NCBI GenBank assembly: GCA_047495785.1
Contig: JBLDXI010000013.1
Coordinates: 3,038,001-3,102,000 of the forward strand
Length of the DNA stretch: 64,000 nt
Direction: 5' to 3'
Origin: Lepidodermella squamata
Lineage: Eukaryota > Gastrotricha
Shown here piece after piece: positions 33,443-44,963 of this stretch. The notes beneath the pieces were generated by a model. The model saw only the letters and a program-made list of their open reading frames with translations, was not told the DNA's origin and searched no databases. The position numbers were made by a program, and so were the translations under genes. How positions within the stretch are numbered: the first letter of the stretch is position 1; each line of letters starts with the position of its first letter.

Positions 33443-34030
33443 TCAATTTTCCGTTATTTCCGGCGAGTTCAAATTAGCCCGTAGCGTATAGGCCATAATC
33501 GAGCCTAAAAATTCGTTGTACGTCGGCGGAGGCGGTAGATTTGCATCTGGCTCTTCAGTAACTGTTGGTTGAACGTTCGAAGTTGACAGCGTTACGGTTG
33601 TAATCGCAACAGTGTTGATTTCAGGGCCGATTTCCCACGAAAAATTCTGAGGTAAAAAACCTTGGAAAAACGCAGGTGGTGTGTGAACTCTTGATGCAGA
33701 TCCGTCACGGCGATAATTCTCGAACGAGGCGCTGAAATTTTGAAAATCAGATGTCAGCTTTTTGCGCCGATAGACAAGAACAGCGAATGGTAGAATTGCG
33801 GCTAATAAGACGGCTATTCCTATTGCCAAAAATGCGATATTAGCCGCCAGCCGAAATGAAGCGTTGTTGTAGTTGGAAAATATTCCGATTGGGTCAATTC
33901 TCGTCGTATTGTCATCGACCAGCAAAAAATTGGTTAGATTATTAGACGTTTCCGGGTTCAGCTCATCAATGACTTTGGCATGGGTAAAATTTGAGGTCTC
34001 CAAAGTTGTATTGACAGCGATACCTGGAAC
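33443..34030 (-). CDS. Single-pass membrane protein with cytoplasmic PPPPTY motif (last exon)
   Basis: The last coding exon begins after ttatttcag in phase 0 and encodes 195 residues. An extracellular-like part with many N-glycosylation sequons (NTT, NFT, NLT, NTT, NAS) comes first. A transmembrane segment (IAFLAIGIAVLLAAILPFAV) follows, then a basic stop-transfer YRRKK and a cytoplasmic tail with PPPPTYNEF. The tail motif is a PPxY ligand for WW domains such as those of NEDD4-type ligases. The upstream exon with start and signal peptide was not found; it should lie within 34.1-36.5 kb. Confidence 0.6.
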   Translation of the reverse strand, partial: VPGIAVNTTLETSNFTHAKVIDELNPETSNNLTNFLLVDDNTTRIDPIGIFSNYNNASFRLAANIAFLAIGIAVLLAAILPFAVLVYRRKKLTSDFQNFSASFENYRRDGSASRVHTPPAFFQGFLPQNFSWEIGPEINTVAITTVTLSTSNVQPTVTEEPDANLPPPPTYNEFLGSIMAYTLRANLNSPEITEN

Positions 34031-36540
34031 CTGAAATAATAATTTGTAAAAATGCGAATGAATTCGCGAATAATTCAAACATTTCTATGCAAATTCCAAT
34101 GGATGCGGCGCTGAGTTCGCTTTAAAATTGACTCCACGATATCGTTCATTAAAAGATTAAAAAAATTCTAAATTTAAATTGTTAAATTTTTCAGAAAATT
34201 TTATTAACAAAAAATGTCTCTAGTCATTTGCGATTACCTGAGTTTTATATAAATAGCGTTTCATGTTATGATGGAAAAGCATAGCAATATAAAGATGGGA
34301 AAGGTTGACGGCAATAAACTACTGGTATATTTTTCGTGTTATTATGACTTGTCGCATGTCCTTTTGATGATGATGACACACCATTTAAGCCTTTTCGGTA
34401 ACATTATTTTACTGCGTTGTTTTCTTGCGAAATATATGCGAGGAAAACATCCACCCGCGTTGACCTACTTCTACGCCGAAATTTCCGTTCAAACAGTATA
34501 GGTAGATGTATTTTCCAGCTACAACCAGATAAACAAATGCGTAAAAACTGACGCCTGTTGTTTTTTCGCAAAATTTCTCAATATTTTCGCTTTTTTGTGA
34601 AATAGCAAAAGGCTGTGACATGCATCCTGTTTACCTTGCACCCTGCCAGTCTTAAAATACATATCGACGATAACTTTTATTTTCGCTCAAAATTCACATG
34701 TGTCAACAATCGCTAAAGCGAAAATGATTTTCCTGATTTTAATACTGCTATTCTTGTGTAATTTTTCAATTTAAAATTGCGGTCTTAAATGGGTTGATAA
34801 GGTAAAAGAATGACCTAAATAAATATACTTTATATGAATGTGTGCCGCGTCATCATTGGTCAAAAAAGGGCGTCAATAATTTATTTTTCAGGTTAAACAG
34901 CAGACGAAATGTCCCGGCTACTATAGGATGTTAATTTAAATCTAACATTGCAACCGACATCATTCCTCTATCATTCACAGCCTCTAGAATCAGGCCAAGT
35001 AATGTCCGATGAAGTATAAGAATTTACTGGGTAAATTTTTGAAGCTCTACTCATTATCCCATTCATACTCGAGGGTTATCTTATCAAGTCAAAAATTCCG
35101 CTTTGCATTTGTTTACCAACACAAGTTATTATACCGCGCATTTATTTCTAATTAAGTACATATAGCCCGAGTTATTTAGGGCACCCTGTGGGTGGAAGAC
35201 TATAATACCCAAGTCACGCGCATCTGGTCTCATTTATCGCGGGTGAAGTCTCACGCGTAATATATATTTTCGAATCATTTTGCTTATTATTTATTTCGGT
35301 ATATACTGTTTACCACGGTATTTTTTATTCCCATTATCAGTATTCAGTGATGTGTAATATCATCCGGTTGGCGTAGGTTACGTGTCTTAGATTAAGTGAT
35401 TGACTACCATAACGGAATGTAATAGGTAACATTAGCTTCCAATCCATCATATATTTGGCTGCTTAAATAGCGGAAAAATATAATACCTAAATATCACATT
35501 TTTTGGGTTTGTAAAAATTAACTTTTCGTTTTATATCCTCTGCAGAAATGCTACAGGTATATGTTTTCTTGACCAGCAAGGTGTTTCATGGCTATTATTA
35601 TAGTTGCATTACTGCTTTATGAACGTCCTCATTTTCGCATCGAGGCGCTATTGTCAACCGCGCGGCGTGCTTCTCGACCTGAGCACACATACGCGATGAC
35701 GAGGCCACTCTATTATTGTTAGCTTTCGAAACGATACGCCATGGAAAGCCACAGCTGACAATGCATCTTGTAAATACATATACAGATAGCGCATGCAGTG
35801 TTTCAGTAGTAGGGCAATTCATTTTGCTATTAGGGTCTATTAAACCCCTATAAAAATTAAGTTTTTTTCAGGCTAAAAAATTTAATGGCCCACTTAAACA
35901 GCTTTGAAACGTTGAGCGGTCATTAAAACCGATTAATTGATGCTAAGCTTGTTTAATTTTCGGATTTAACATAAGATTATAGGTTTTTTCTCATCTTTAA
36001 TATAGCTTGTTATATAAAAATTTGAAATAATTATTTTGATTTTTTGGAAAATATTTTCTATCTGAAAATTCATAGATTTCGCGGTTTCCTTGAATCTCAC
36101 GAAACGGGGTTGCCCAAAAAAAAACTTTCACGGCGCTAATAATTACCTGCATACGTATTAAACGCTACTGCCAACAAGCATTATACAGCTAGAAAATATT
36201 CACGCCTCGGTTGTAGAATATATTTTGTCAGGGAGCAAGGATAGCACTTGTAATGTTTGTATATTGCGCATGTATATACCACTCTTTGAAAAAGCAGCTT
36301 TACCACAAGCGTGTTATAATAATGTAAGCCAGTGTGCTGAAAGTCTCGCGTTTCGTTTCTACCTCCCGTCATCATAATCACCTACCTGGCCGAGCCGTGA
36401 AAATTCAACGGTATTCCTAATCTCTATATGTTTCAACGAAACATCCCAGACCTTGTATTTTGGTTTTCTCTATTGTTTTCTAGTGTTTTAATAATTCATG
36501 TCGTAGTTATAGTTTAAAAGGTTCGAGGCAATCGGAAAAC
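34031..36540. other. Intergenic region 34.0-36.5 kb
   Basis: 2.5 kb, AT-rich. It should contain the missing 5' exon of the minus-strand membrane protein and the promoter of the next gene. I could not support any exon. A minus-strand frame at 34409-34621 has hydrophobic stretches but no acceptable splice link. Confidence 0.35.
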
Positions 36541-38053
36541 ATGAGTGTCCCCGGTCAAGGGACAGTGACTCGTGGCACTTACGAGCGGTTGTTTCCTGAT
36601 GTAAGCAACTCGAGTCAATACTTTGCCAGCTCAACTTTAGACCCATCGGTGACAACCGATCACCCGATGTCAACAACCAAGTCAATGAGGCTTCTAGTCG
36701 ATGAGATTGTTGGTTAGTACCTATTTTTATCATAAATCATTGTCCTCGAAAAATTATATGACCTCTAAATAAAAAATACAATTGGAATCCTCTCCATAAA
36801 AAACATTTGAAATAAAAAAATTCCGATTTTTCAATTTTTCAAAAATGGAATTTTTTAATTTCAAATGTTTTTTATGGAGAGGATTCCATTGAAAAATTGA
36901 AAAATCGGAATTTTTTAATTTCAAATGTTTTTTATGGCGAGTGAAAATTTTAATTTTAATTAAGGAGGATTTTTTAAATATTTTGAATAATTATTTTCAC
37001 TTTCTTGTGTTTACAGGGTTCAGTGTGTTAGCCGTTTTCACATTTTTTATCGTTGCCGTATTAGTCCTGTGCCTATGGGCGAACGGGAAATGCTACAAAA
37101 GGTTCGATTGTTTTTCAGTCTATCAATAAATTCAAATATTTGTTGATTTTAGAAACAAAAAAGCTAGCAGGTGTTGTCCTCACATCGACAGCCCAGCTTC
37201 GTCCGTTGTGTTTAACTTCAATCAGCAGGAGGAGCAAAATCTCGAAGATTACGACGACCTGTTAGAAGCTGGAAACGGCCATGTTGAACCTTCGATAGAG
37301 GTCGTAGCCGTTTCGCAGGCTCCTGGGCGGAGGGATAGGCGAGAATCTCTGGTCGATACAGCGTTAAAATTGGTGTCACGCCGGCATACAGAATCTAGCA
37401 TGCAAAAAGGCCCGAATCACCACCACCACCACCATCACCATCACCCTCGTCAAAATAGCGCGAGAAAAGCTAGCCTATCAATAGCTGAAGCTGTGCAGGA
37501 GGGTTCGAGTGAGACTGAAGGTTCGACAGATTCCGATCTGGCCCAGGCAACTTTCGGAATAGATTCCCTCAAGGGTAAGAAGGAGTATGCGAAATTTGTC
37601 AAGGAGAGAATGGCGCGACTTCAGAGTCAACAGCCGGCTGTTGACAAAGAAAGCCCGGCGGGCAGCGCGTCACGCATGAATGCGGACGCCCTTGCTCATC
37701 TTCAACAGCAACAACGGAGTAAGGACGAACCCAGCTCATCTTCGCTGACCTATCAAAGTCCTAGGACGTCGAGATCGGGAGGAGATTCTAGGCCTAGGTC
37801 ACGTGTTTCAACACTGGAACGGGCAAGTAGTGAGCATCCATCCGTTAATTCGACGAAAATCGGCCGTTTCACTATTAAGCCGTCATCGTCTAGCTTGAGT
37901 CCGTCGCCTAATATCGGTGGCGAGAAAAGCGAGCCAATTCTACGCCCGGCCAGTTCCAGTACGCTGCAAATAAATTTCGAGCGGCGAACCCATTCGAATT
38001 CAAGCAGCGTGAAAGATGCGGATGAGAAAATACCTCTCTATAAAGCGTTATAA
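36541..38053 (+). CDS. Type I single-pass membrane protein with nine-His run, three exons, 385 aa
   Basis: Exons 36541-36712, 37017-37101 and 37153-38053 join in phase 1 and phase 2. The N-terminal 57 residues are Ser/Thr-rich with no obvious signal peptide. A transmembrane helix follows (FSVLAVFTFFIVAVLVLCLW), then a Cys-rich juxtamembrane stretch (CYKRNKKASRCC). The long cytoplasmic tail is disordered: a run of nine histidines near residue 165, a short conserved-looking KKEYAKFVKERMARLQ helix, and a Ser/Arg-rich region with many possible phosphorylation sites. Family not recognised. The His run could bind metal or simply reflect CAC/CAT repeat slippage. Intron 1 contains nested inverted repeats. 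Confidence 0.6.
36784..36937. repeat. Nested inverted repeats in an intron
   Basis: The word ggaatcctctccataaaa and its continuation (36784-36824) is inverted at 36847-36887. A second pair (aattccgatttttcaatt at 36818 and its inverse at 36890-36913) interleaves with it. A third partial direct copy of the right arm ends at 36937. The pattern suits a foldback element with a partial tandem duplication. Confidence 0.65.
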
Positions 38054-39196
38054 AATTCCGATTTTATTTGTTCAAAATTTCAATTAAGCTCCGGTTTTAC
38101 TGTTCAAATTGTTGTATTCTATATTTTTGTATCACCTAATACACACCGTCAATGCTCCGCGGAAAAATTGTATCGCCTAGTTTTGTCAACCCTGACCTGA
38201 TGCTGTAATCTTAAAATCTGACAAATTTTACGGAACCTGGGCGCCTTTGTATAATACCTCTTAGAAATTATTTGTGAACCGAGATTTTTTGTATACATTT
38301 TATCAAAATAATAAAGAGCTGAGAGAGCAAAAACGAGGTGATAATTACATGACAGCCGTGCGAAAATCCTCTTGTTCTGATGAAAAAAGTTGTACACTAT
38401 TTGAGCAAAAACGAAAATTGCGCAAGGGCAGCTGCGAGAAAACGACGAAAGAGCAGATAAAGGATAATTTATAACCACCTTGGCTCTAACATACCTTATT
38501 ACCTAGTTTTTTTAGGTTCATAAATGTGATGCAAAATAGTTTAAAAAGTGGGTTAGAAATCATGTTCCGCCTTATTGAAAATAAAAAAAATAGAAACCGA
38601 CGATAATCGGCCGAATCTATGCACGCTTACTAGGACCATCGATGCGTAACTTCGATGAAAAATACAAATAATGAAACCTCAACAACGGCGAGAACGAGCC
38701 CCTTGGCAACCGTTGCTATGTTTTAGCGTGCAGTTTAGTTTTTTCAATTCAGCTGCGATTCAGTTTAACTCATCACAACTGCGTCCACTTTTTCGCTCTA
38801 ATTTCGTTGCTCTAGTGTGATAATCATAATGATTAATGATAATCTCTAGTGTAATTTCTAGTGTACAACGAAACAACTTACATGGTCAGAATCTTCAGTT
38901 TTTGCTGTCCGATCCAAGTTATTTTCTTGGAATAGGACGTAGCCAAAATGGGCCAGCCACCTCATTTTAACACAGATATTATTTTTAGGCTAAATTTCAA
39001 TTACCTAGATAACATTGTCAAATGTCATTTAAACTATAGCTATAGGGCAGCCAAGCTTCCAGGCGAGGTTTGCGCACGCCATCGGTAACCTGCCTTACAG
39101 ACACTTGCTTTTGTTAAATAAAAGCCTATTGTGAAGGTTGGCGAGAAATTTCGCATGCCATGTGGCGTATTTGAAATATTTGCAGCCGCTTAAACA
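38054..39196. other. Intergenic region 38.1-39.2 kb
   Basis: AT-rich spacer holding the 3' UTR of the His-run gene and the promoter of the metallopeptidase gene. A 200-nt open frame at 38274 has no family signal. Nothing else seen. Confidence 0.35.
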
Positions 39197-42100
39197 ATGG
39201 AACTTGGCTTGATTGGAGCTTTTACTGTGTTAATTTGGCTTTGTCCATATACTCATTCCAGAAAAGCCAATGTGATCAATTATTCGGATCGACTGAACAT
39301 AACGCTTGTACAGAAGGATGATACCACTGAAAAGCCCACGATCGAGGAATTGATGCGCTCGTCACCGAATAACAACCTCACCCTAATCGGAAGCGAACAA
39401 CAGCCGGATGGCGAGCGATTACTCAGGTTCAGTCTCGTCATTAGCGGCTATGAATTGTCTGGTTACGATCTCGTGTTCGCGGAAGACCAAACAGAAGCGA
39501 TAAAATACGCATTGAGTGGTAAAATACTGGACGACATTCCTCGGTTTGACGAATTAGCCAATCGAACAATCGAATTATCGCAGAAAATCAGCAGCCATGC
39601 AGGCAACAGCGCTTGTTCGGCGGGACTTGCCGAACAATACAACTACACGCAGGTATTAACTTCCGTGATATTGGATTCTAACAGAATTGAACTGATAAAT
39701 CGTGAATTTAACAGGGAATAGCGGATGAATTTTTATGGAATTTTTCAAGGCGAAATTTGCATCTTCAAAAGGACAATACGATGACAATGTACGAAAATTT
39801 CTACATCATCAACGAGCTCGACGAAGCACAAAGATACCGTATGATTTTTGCAGCGTTGTTAACGGAATGAATTATTACCGTAGGGACGGGCAATTTTGGA
39901 CAAAACCATATTTTTCAAGGATTAAACATCAGTCCTAGTTCAGAAACTAATGATTTTTTTGGTAAAAAGATGTGTAATTTGAGCCCTGATTTATCGATAT
40001 AATTCGGTGATTTTAAGATTTTTACCTGATTTTTGATTTTCGGCCATCAAAAACATTAATGGCTGGAGTTGGAGAATTAGCGGGCAATTCTGCACCAGAA
40101 AAAAATATCACCCTAATTTATCTACCGAAAGCATGAATTTAGTTTCTGAATTCTGGATTTGTTCTGGTGTGGACATCACATTTGCACACCGAATGACTTT
40201 GTGAATTTTCTGTCTAAAATTACCCGAAATTTCCCGATTTTCACCTGAACTTCAGGTGAATGCCTGCAACAACCAAGAGTATAACCATGCCAATTTTCAA
40301 CCCGGAATGATTATTATTTGAAGATATTAGGGGGTCTCAAATCTGCACTTGAGTTGCCTTGCGTATTACATTTCTTAAAATCAAGTATTGTTCCAATCCC
40401 ACCGAGACTTTTGCCATCCGAAAGCTCAAGACACGGGGGATTTTATGCAACAATCACTTATCGTACGGCGTTACAAAGCTATTCACCTACAAAGCCGAAA
40501 TGTCCAGAATTACCCCGTCCAAATGTATCCTGAACTCTACAATACTCTCCATCCTTATTCTTTATAAATAGTCTGCGTGTACGACGTATTTAACAACACC
40601 GTGTTACTAATAACATCAACTTCGACTTACGCTGTCAACGCTACAGGTGGCAATAGAAGAATCGGCAAGAGGAAAGTGAAACTGGATCTTACCGATAGGC
40701 TTACTGAACTTGATGAATGCATAGTTGAACACGCCAAGGGATATTTCAACATCTACGATATGCAGGGCAGTACTTCAAGTATCAACAGTAAGCAATTGAC
40801 CTATCCATGTGGTGCTCTTGTGGAGGATGAGGTAACTTCGTCATGATCCTATTAATGGCTCTTAATTCTAGTTATTTATGAAATAGGTGAATGGCGGTTA
40901 CGGCATTGCAGCAGATTGCATCGACTACGCTATTCAAACACAAAAATGTCTGGCAAAGCATGGTAAGAACGAATAACCAAACTCATCAGAACTGTTTTAT
41001 TAACAAAAGCTTCTCAGCGGATTTAAATGATTTCGGTTACATCACGAATGGTAAACCGTTGCGAATTCATATCAATTACGGTAGCATGCGAGCAATGGCT
41101 TTCTGGAACGAGAACGGGGTTTTCTTTGGTAATATTATATTCCTAATAACTAATGACTAATGTGCTAAAATTTTCGAAATAAGGCAACGGAGACGTATCA
41201 AACGAATATCCATCTTGCTCAAGCATCGACTCTGTTTCCCACGAAATCGGTCACGCCTTGACTAATCGCTTCTCCGGGCTATACTACTCCGGCGAAATGG
41301 GATGCATTAATGAAGGTACAAGTTAGATGGCAATGTGAAGTAAATCGTTACTTACTGTACTTTCAATCAGCCTTTAGCGACATCACTGCCATGATGGTTC
41401 GCGCTTGCGTCCGAGGTTCAACTGATTGGCTGTTCGACATCGATGCGCAGAAGGTTCGGGATGCTGCGAGCCGCAATCTTATTCGGAATATGAAAAAGCC
41501 GACGTCAGATGCGCAGCAAATAAAGAAGTACAGCGAGTACAGGCCGAAGATGGACGTGCACATCTGCAGCGGGATCTTCAATCACGCTTTCTACTTGTTG
41601 TCTCAAAAACGAGGCTGGAATATTTACGAGGCTTACAAAGTTTTCTACGGCGGAAACAGATTTTACTGGGAACCAAGTTTCTCTATGACGATGGCAGAAG
41701 GTTTATGCGGAATCCTAAACTATGCTATCAGCCAAGGGATGGAATCTAAAAAAGTCGAAGACATTGAAGACGCATTCCGCAGAGTCGGAGTAGTTATCAA
41801 CGGAACCAAATGCGATATTTCGGACGATTCGGAGAGCAATCCTGGAGCTGTATTCCAGCTTAACAACTGCGTTACTCAAGAAAATATCGAGGGAGATAGC
41901 GATGAAATGTATCAATTTCTTTTCGAAGTGAAGCGAAAGCCTGGTAAACCGGCTCCGTCGAAGCTTATCATTTCATTACGAGTACCTGTTAGTAGAATAG
42001 ATGACGGATCATTGTCGTTGGATGGCGGTGGTTCCGATTGTAATGACGAGAATGGTGATGATGAATATGACGGGAATGACGAAGACGATATGGAAGAAGA

Positions 42101-42368
42101 TGATGATTGTATCGACAAAGACCTAATGACGGTTGATCTACTCATATATTATGGCTTCAAGAACATTACTCAAGGCAATGTCACCATCGACTACGGCGAA
42201 TTCGACGCAGTTCTAGAGCATCAGTCAGAATCTGTACAACTCGTCATTGAATGCCCACCCGTTGGCACATACACTATTAATGTTGCGTCTTCGACCTCTT
42301 ACAACGAAGTGTCATTGAATGCCTGTTATTTGACCTCAGAGACAGATGTTTGCGGGGCGAAGGCTTGA
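39197..42368 (+). CDS. M4-family (thermolysin/pseudolysin-type) zinc metallopeptidase, seven exons, 718 aa
   Basis: Secreted neutral endopeptidase. Exons 39197-39652, 39715-39838, 40572-40831, 40887-40962, 41018-41128, 41184-41315, 41371-42368; all phases match. A signal peptide (~1-22) is followed by an FTP-type propeptide (LLRFSLVISGYELSGYDLVF). The catalytic domain runs from about 216 (ATGGNRRIGK) to 545. Zinc ligands are HEIGH (362-366) and E386 in NEAFSD; the transition-state His is H450 in DVHICSGIFNHAFYLL. The Glu codon of NEAFSD ends one base before an intron. A C-terminal PPC-like domain (DLLIYYG ... GTYTINV) contains an Asp/Glu-rich insertion at about 600-650. SP-FTP-M4-PPC is a bacterial architecture, rare in animals; the six introns argue against contamination and for an old transfer. 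The exon 2 donor (ATACC|GTATGA) is the least certain junction. Confidence 0.85.
40343..40533 (+). repeat. Dispersed ~200-bp repeat, copy 4, in M4 gene intron 2
   Basis: tttcttaaaatcaagtattg, ttccaatccc, catccgaaagctcaagacac, ttttatgcaacaa, aaagctattcacctacaaag. It aligns with the copies at 18.1, 22.2 and 28.3 kb and accounts for part of the unusually long 733-nt intron. Confidence 0.6.
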
Positions 42369-42424
42369 TGTTGTGCTAATAAGTTTAAGCGTCTGCTCCC
42401 CGAATCCACTATCTTGAAATAAAT

Positions 42425-42603
42425 AAACTTTTTTCCTTCCATTGTCGTGATTCGTTATATAAAGAATATAGAAAGGAATTTTTCAAATATTCGACAATTT
42501 ATTTCAAGATAGTGGATATCTTGAAATAAATTGTCGAATATTTGAAAAATTCCTTTCTATATTCTTTATATAACGAATCACGACAATGGAAGGAAAAAAG
42601 TTT
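42425..42603. repeat. Perfect 86-bp-arm hairpin just after the M4 gene
   Basis: Arms 42425-42510 and 42518-42603 are exact inverse copies by my reading, with a 7-nt loop. The arm includes ccttccattgtcgtgattcg. An AATAAA at 42419 lies at its left edge, and a further partial copy (ccactatcttgaaat) precedes it at 42406. The transcript 3' end therefore reads into a long double-stranded structure. Confidence 0.8.
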
Positions 42604-43306
42604 GTTAGTAATATAAGTGGTTCGCTATTAGCCGAGTTCAACTATTTTTATTGATCAACTTCGAAACAATCGAGTGCAGCATACTTTCGTGACCAGTGGA
42701 TTAGGAAAGTTAGGAAAGTGTATTTTAGGATCCTCGAGGTGGGTGTAAGCTGGGTATTTTCAGCTCCGAATTTATCTAACCAAAGGTTTTCATGCCGGGA
42801 CCTCTCGAGGTGGGGGGTACGCTACCCCCAGTAATTCGCACACTGCTATTGCTGGTATGTGAAAGACTTGAGTTTGGGAACATCGAAGTTATCAATGGTG
42901 TGTAAGTTCTAGAATCAGACGCGATAAATATTTATGACGCGTATTGCTGTTCTGAGCGTTACAGCACGTGCTTTGATTTTTTCATTCACTGCCGGGAAAA
43001 CCCTTATTAAGACGTCTTCACGAATATTTGAACTGAAGCTTGAGACTCAGCTGTATTTTTTACCTCTCCAACTGTTTAGCTTGTCTTCAGTTCTCCTGGT
43101 ATCACATGTTGACGAATTTCCAAGTCATAGCTCAATAAAAATTGAGATGAATCTGATAAATCAAAAGCTATGATGTGTAGTACACATTTATTCCGTGAAT
43201 GAAAATTACAACCAGAAAAAAATATTATTATCAATTTTAACACCTCTGCAGGGCGTCAAAAAGCCGCGCAATTGAGACGGTGACGCACGAGTTGTTTATT
43301 ATTATT
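42604..43306. other. Spacer 42.6-43.3 kb
   Basis: About 700 nt. Two CTCGAGGTGGG words (42733 and 42807) flank a short stretch. The frame at 42934-43173 lacks any family signal. No gene supported. Confidence 0.35.
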
Positions 43307-43639
43307 TCAAGCTAGTCTCGATAAATTACTAGCCTCATGAATGGCATAGGCGGCGCCTAAGAAAAGTACCATCAGGGCGAGGAGAGGCCAAGTGGTGGCG
43401 CATAGAATAATGAACACGTTGAGACAGCACGAGTGGTTGCCGGTGTTATCAGCCGGCGCGTGCATGCCATTCGCCGAAATTTGCACCAACGACGCGCCGC
43501 TTGGAGGGGGCACCATCCACGGCGGATCGATGACAGTCGTCCTAGAGAGAGCGGCGTCTACCAGCCTTGCGTAGCTGGGGGGTTTGCCTGTCACGGCGAT
43601 TACAACGGTATAGGATGGTGGCGGCTCGGAACGTTCCAT
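43307..43639 (-). CDS. Small membrane protein with two N-terminal PPSY motifs, 110 aa
   Basis: Single-exon frame starting MERSEPPPSYTVVIAV, with a second PPSY at about residue 20, a proline-rich linker, then a hydrophobic segment (VFIILCATTWPLLALMVLFL) near the C-terminus and a short tail. The PPxY motifs would face the cytosol and recruit WW-domain proteins, as in small NEDD4-adaptor-like proteins; this is inference from the motif alone. No homologue recognised. Consistent codon usage and a clean ATG start support a real gene. Confidence 0.5.
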   Translation of the reverse strand: MERSEPPPSYTVVIAVTGKPPSYARLVDAALSRTTVIDPPWMVPPPSGASLVQISANGMHAPADNTGNHSCCLNVFIILCATTWPLLALMVLFLGAAYAIHEASNLSRLA

Positions 43640-44963
43640 AACAGTGGCTCATCTGAAAGTGATATTCCAAGCTATCAAAATAATAATCAGAAAATTGTAT
43701 TAACCAACCAGAATTATATCAACAATTCCTTTAGACTTATTAATATTTTGGCTTGTTTATCTCGAATTCTTGGCCAGACGCTATGCATTTTTTTTAATGA
43801 TCGCGCGCTTTGTTAACGATTTTTTGCGCCACAAAAAAATTAAGGCGGCTTTTTTACTTTATTGATGGTGCCTAATTTTGGTGTGATTCACAGCTTGAGT
43901 ATACTAATAAAATACTTGACTAAAATGCATTTATTTCTCATTTTAAATACAATTTAAAATTCAGGCATTTACTGAATCGAAATCGAGGCAGATTTTAAAA
44001 GATCACCAGTTTGATACACTCGAAATCTTCGATCTTCGACCTTCTCCCGTGAGTAGTAAATTATGCCTGTGAACTTTACAATCAGCTGAGCGTAATTTAA
44101 AAGAACCTTTGAAGAAAATATTTGGATCTCACACTGCGCTTCATCGGTCATGATATTCAAGTTCACCGTATAATTTCGCACCTGCTTTAATTTTTAACTC
44201 GTAACCAAGAATTCTCAAATTTAAATTTTCTCCCAATTATTTTTATTTTAATCCATAATTATTTCATTAAAACCCTCATAACAGCAAATATTTCAAAACA
44301 GCGAACGCGACCAAACAGCGAAATATTACTATATGCAAAAGATGCATTTGTGTTTTTCCTTTTGTCGCAAATAAAGATCGCAAATCGCAAATTTTGTCGC
44401 TTTCGCTGTTCGGCGTTTTTGCTGTTTTATCGCCGTGTCTAATTAATTAGCGCATTAACCGTAAAAATTAAGTTTATAGGATATGGATCATGAATGCTAA
44501 TAGACAATTCGCTGTACTCAATCAACCGAAACCTGTCCCAACCATGGTCCCAACTGGATAAGTCGACTGAAGCTTTTCAGACCAGCCTCTTGCCTAGAAT
44601 ATTTGATCCTCGAATCTGTCGCGAATCCTTTTGGCCTGCCCTTATTATTTGATTCAATCTGCTTGTGTGTTTTTGCAGCCTCTCTATGTCCCATTCACCC
44701 GTCTAGGCCTTTCATAGTATGGCCTTTCTGCCTTGACGACGCTTCGTGAGCGTTTTATTTTACCTAGATAAAAAAACGAATGCATTGCGCCGTAGTAAAC
44801 AAGCGCTATTCTAAGAAAATGACAGACTTTTCGCCCCTTAAATATATATATAAGGAGATCCTTAATTTTTGGCGAAACCCATCCCAAGTTTTAACCTAAT
44901 AGCAATCAAACTTAACTCGATTGTGCTATAGATGACTTTTCAAGTTTTTATAAGTATTTAAAT
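43640..44963. other. Region 43.6-45.0 kb
   Basis: Mostly AT-rich, with TTAAGGCGG at 43840. Minus-strand 43969-44178 is a possible exon (acceptor attaaagcag, frame VRNYTVNLNIMTDEAQCEIQ, stop TAA), but no upstream exon could be linked to it. The plus-strand segment before 44964 is the leader of the TIR-like gene. Confidence 0.3.

Noticed and set aside
39197-42368. Bacterial contamination as the source of the M4 gene
   Set aside because: Six introns with consistent phases and a host-type dispersed repeat inside intron 2 show it is part of this genome.
43969-44178. Separate minus-strand gene
   Set aside because: The frame looks protein-like and has an acceptor, but no upstream exon or start could be linked; kept only as a note in the gap entry.
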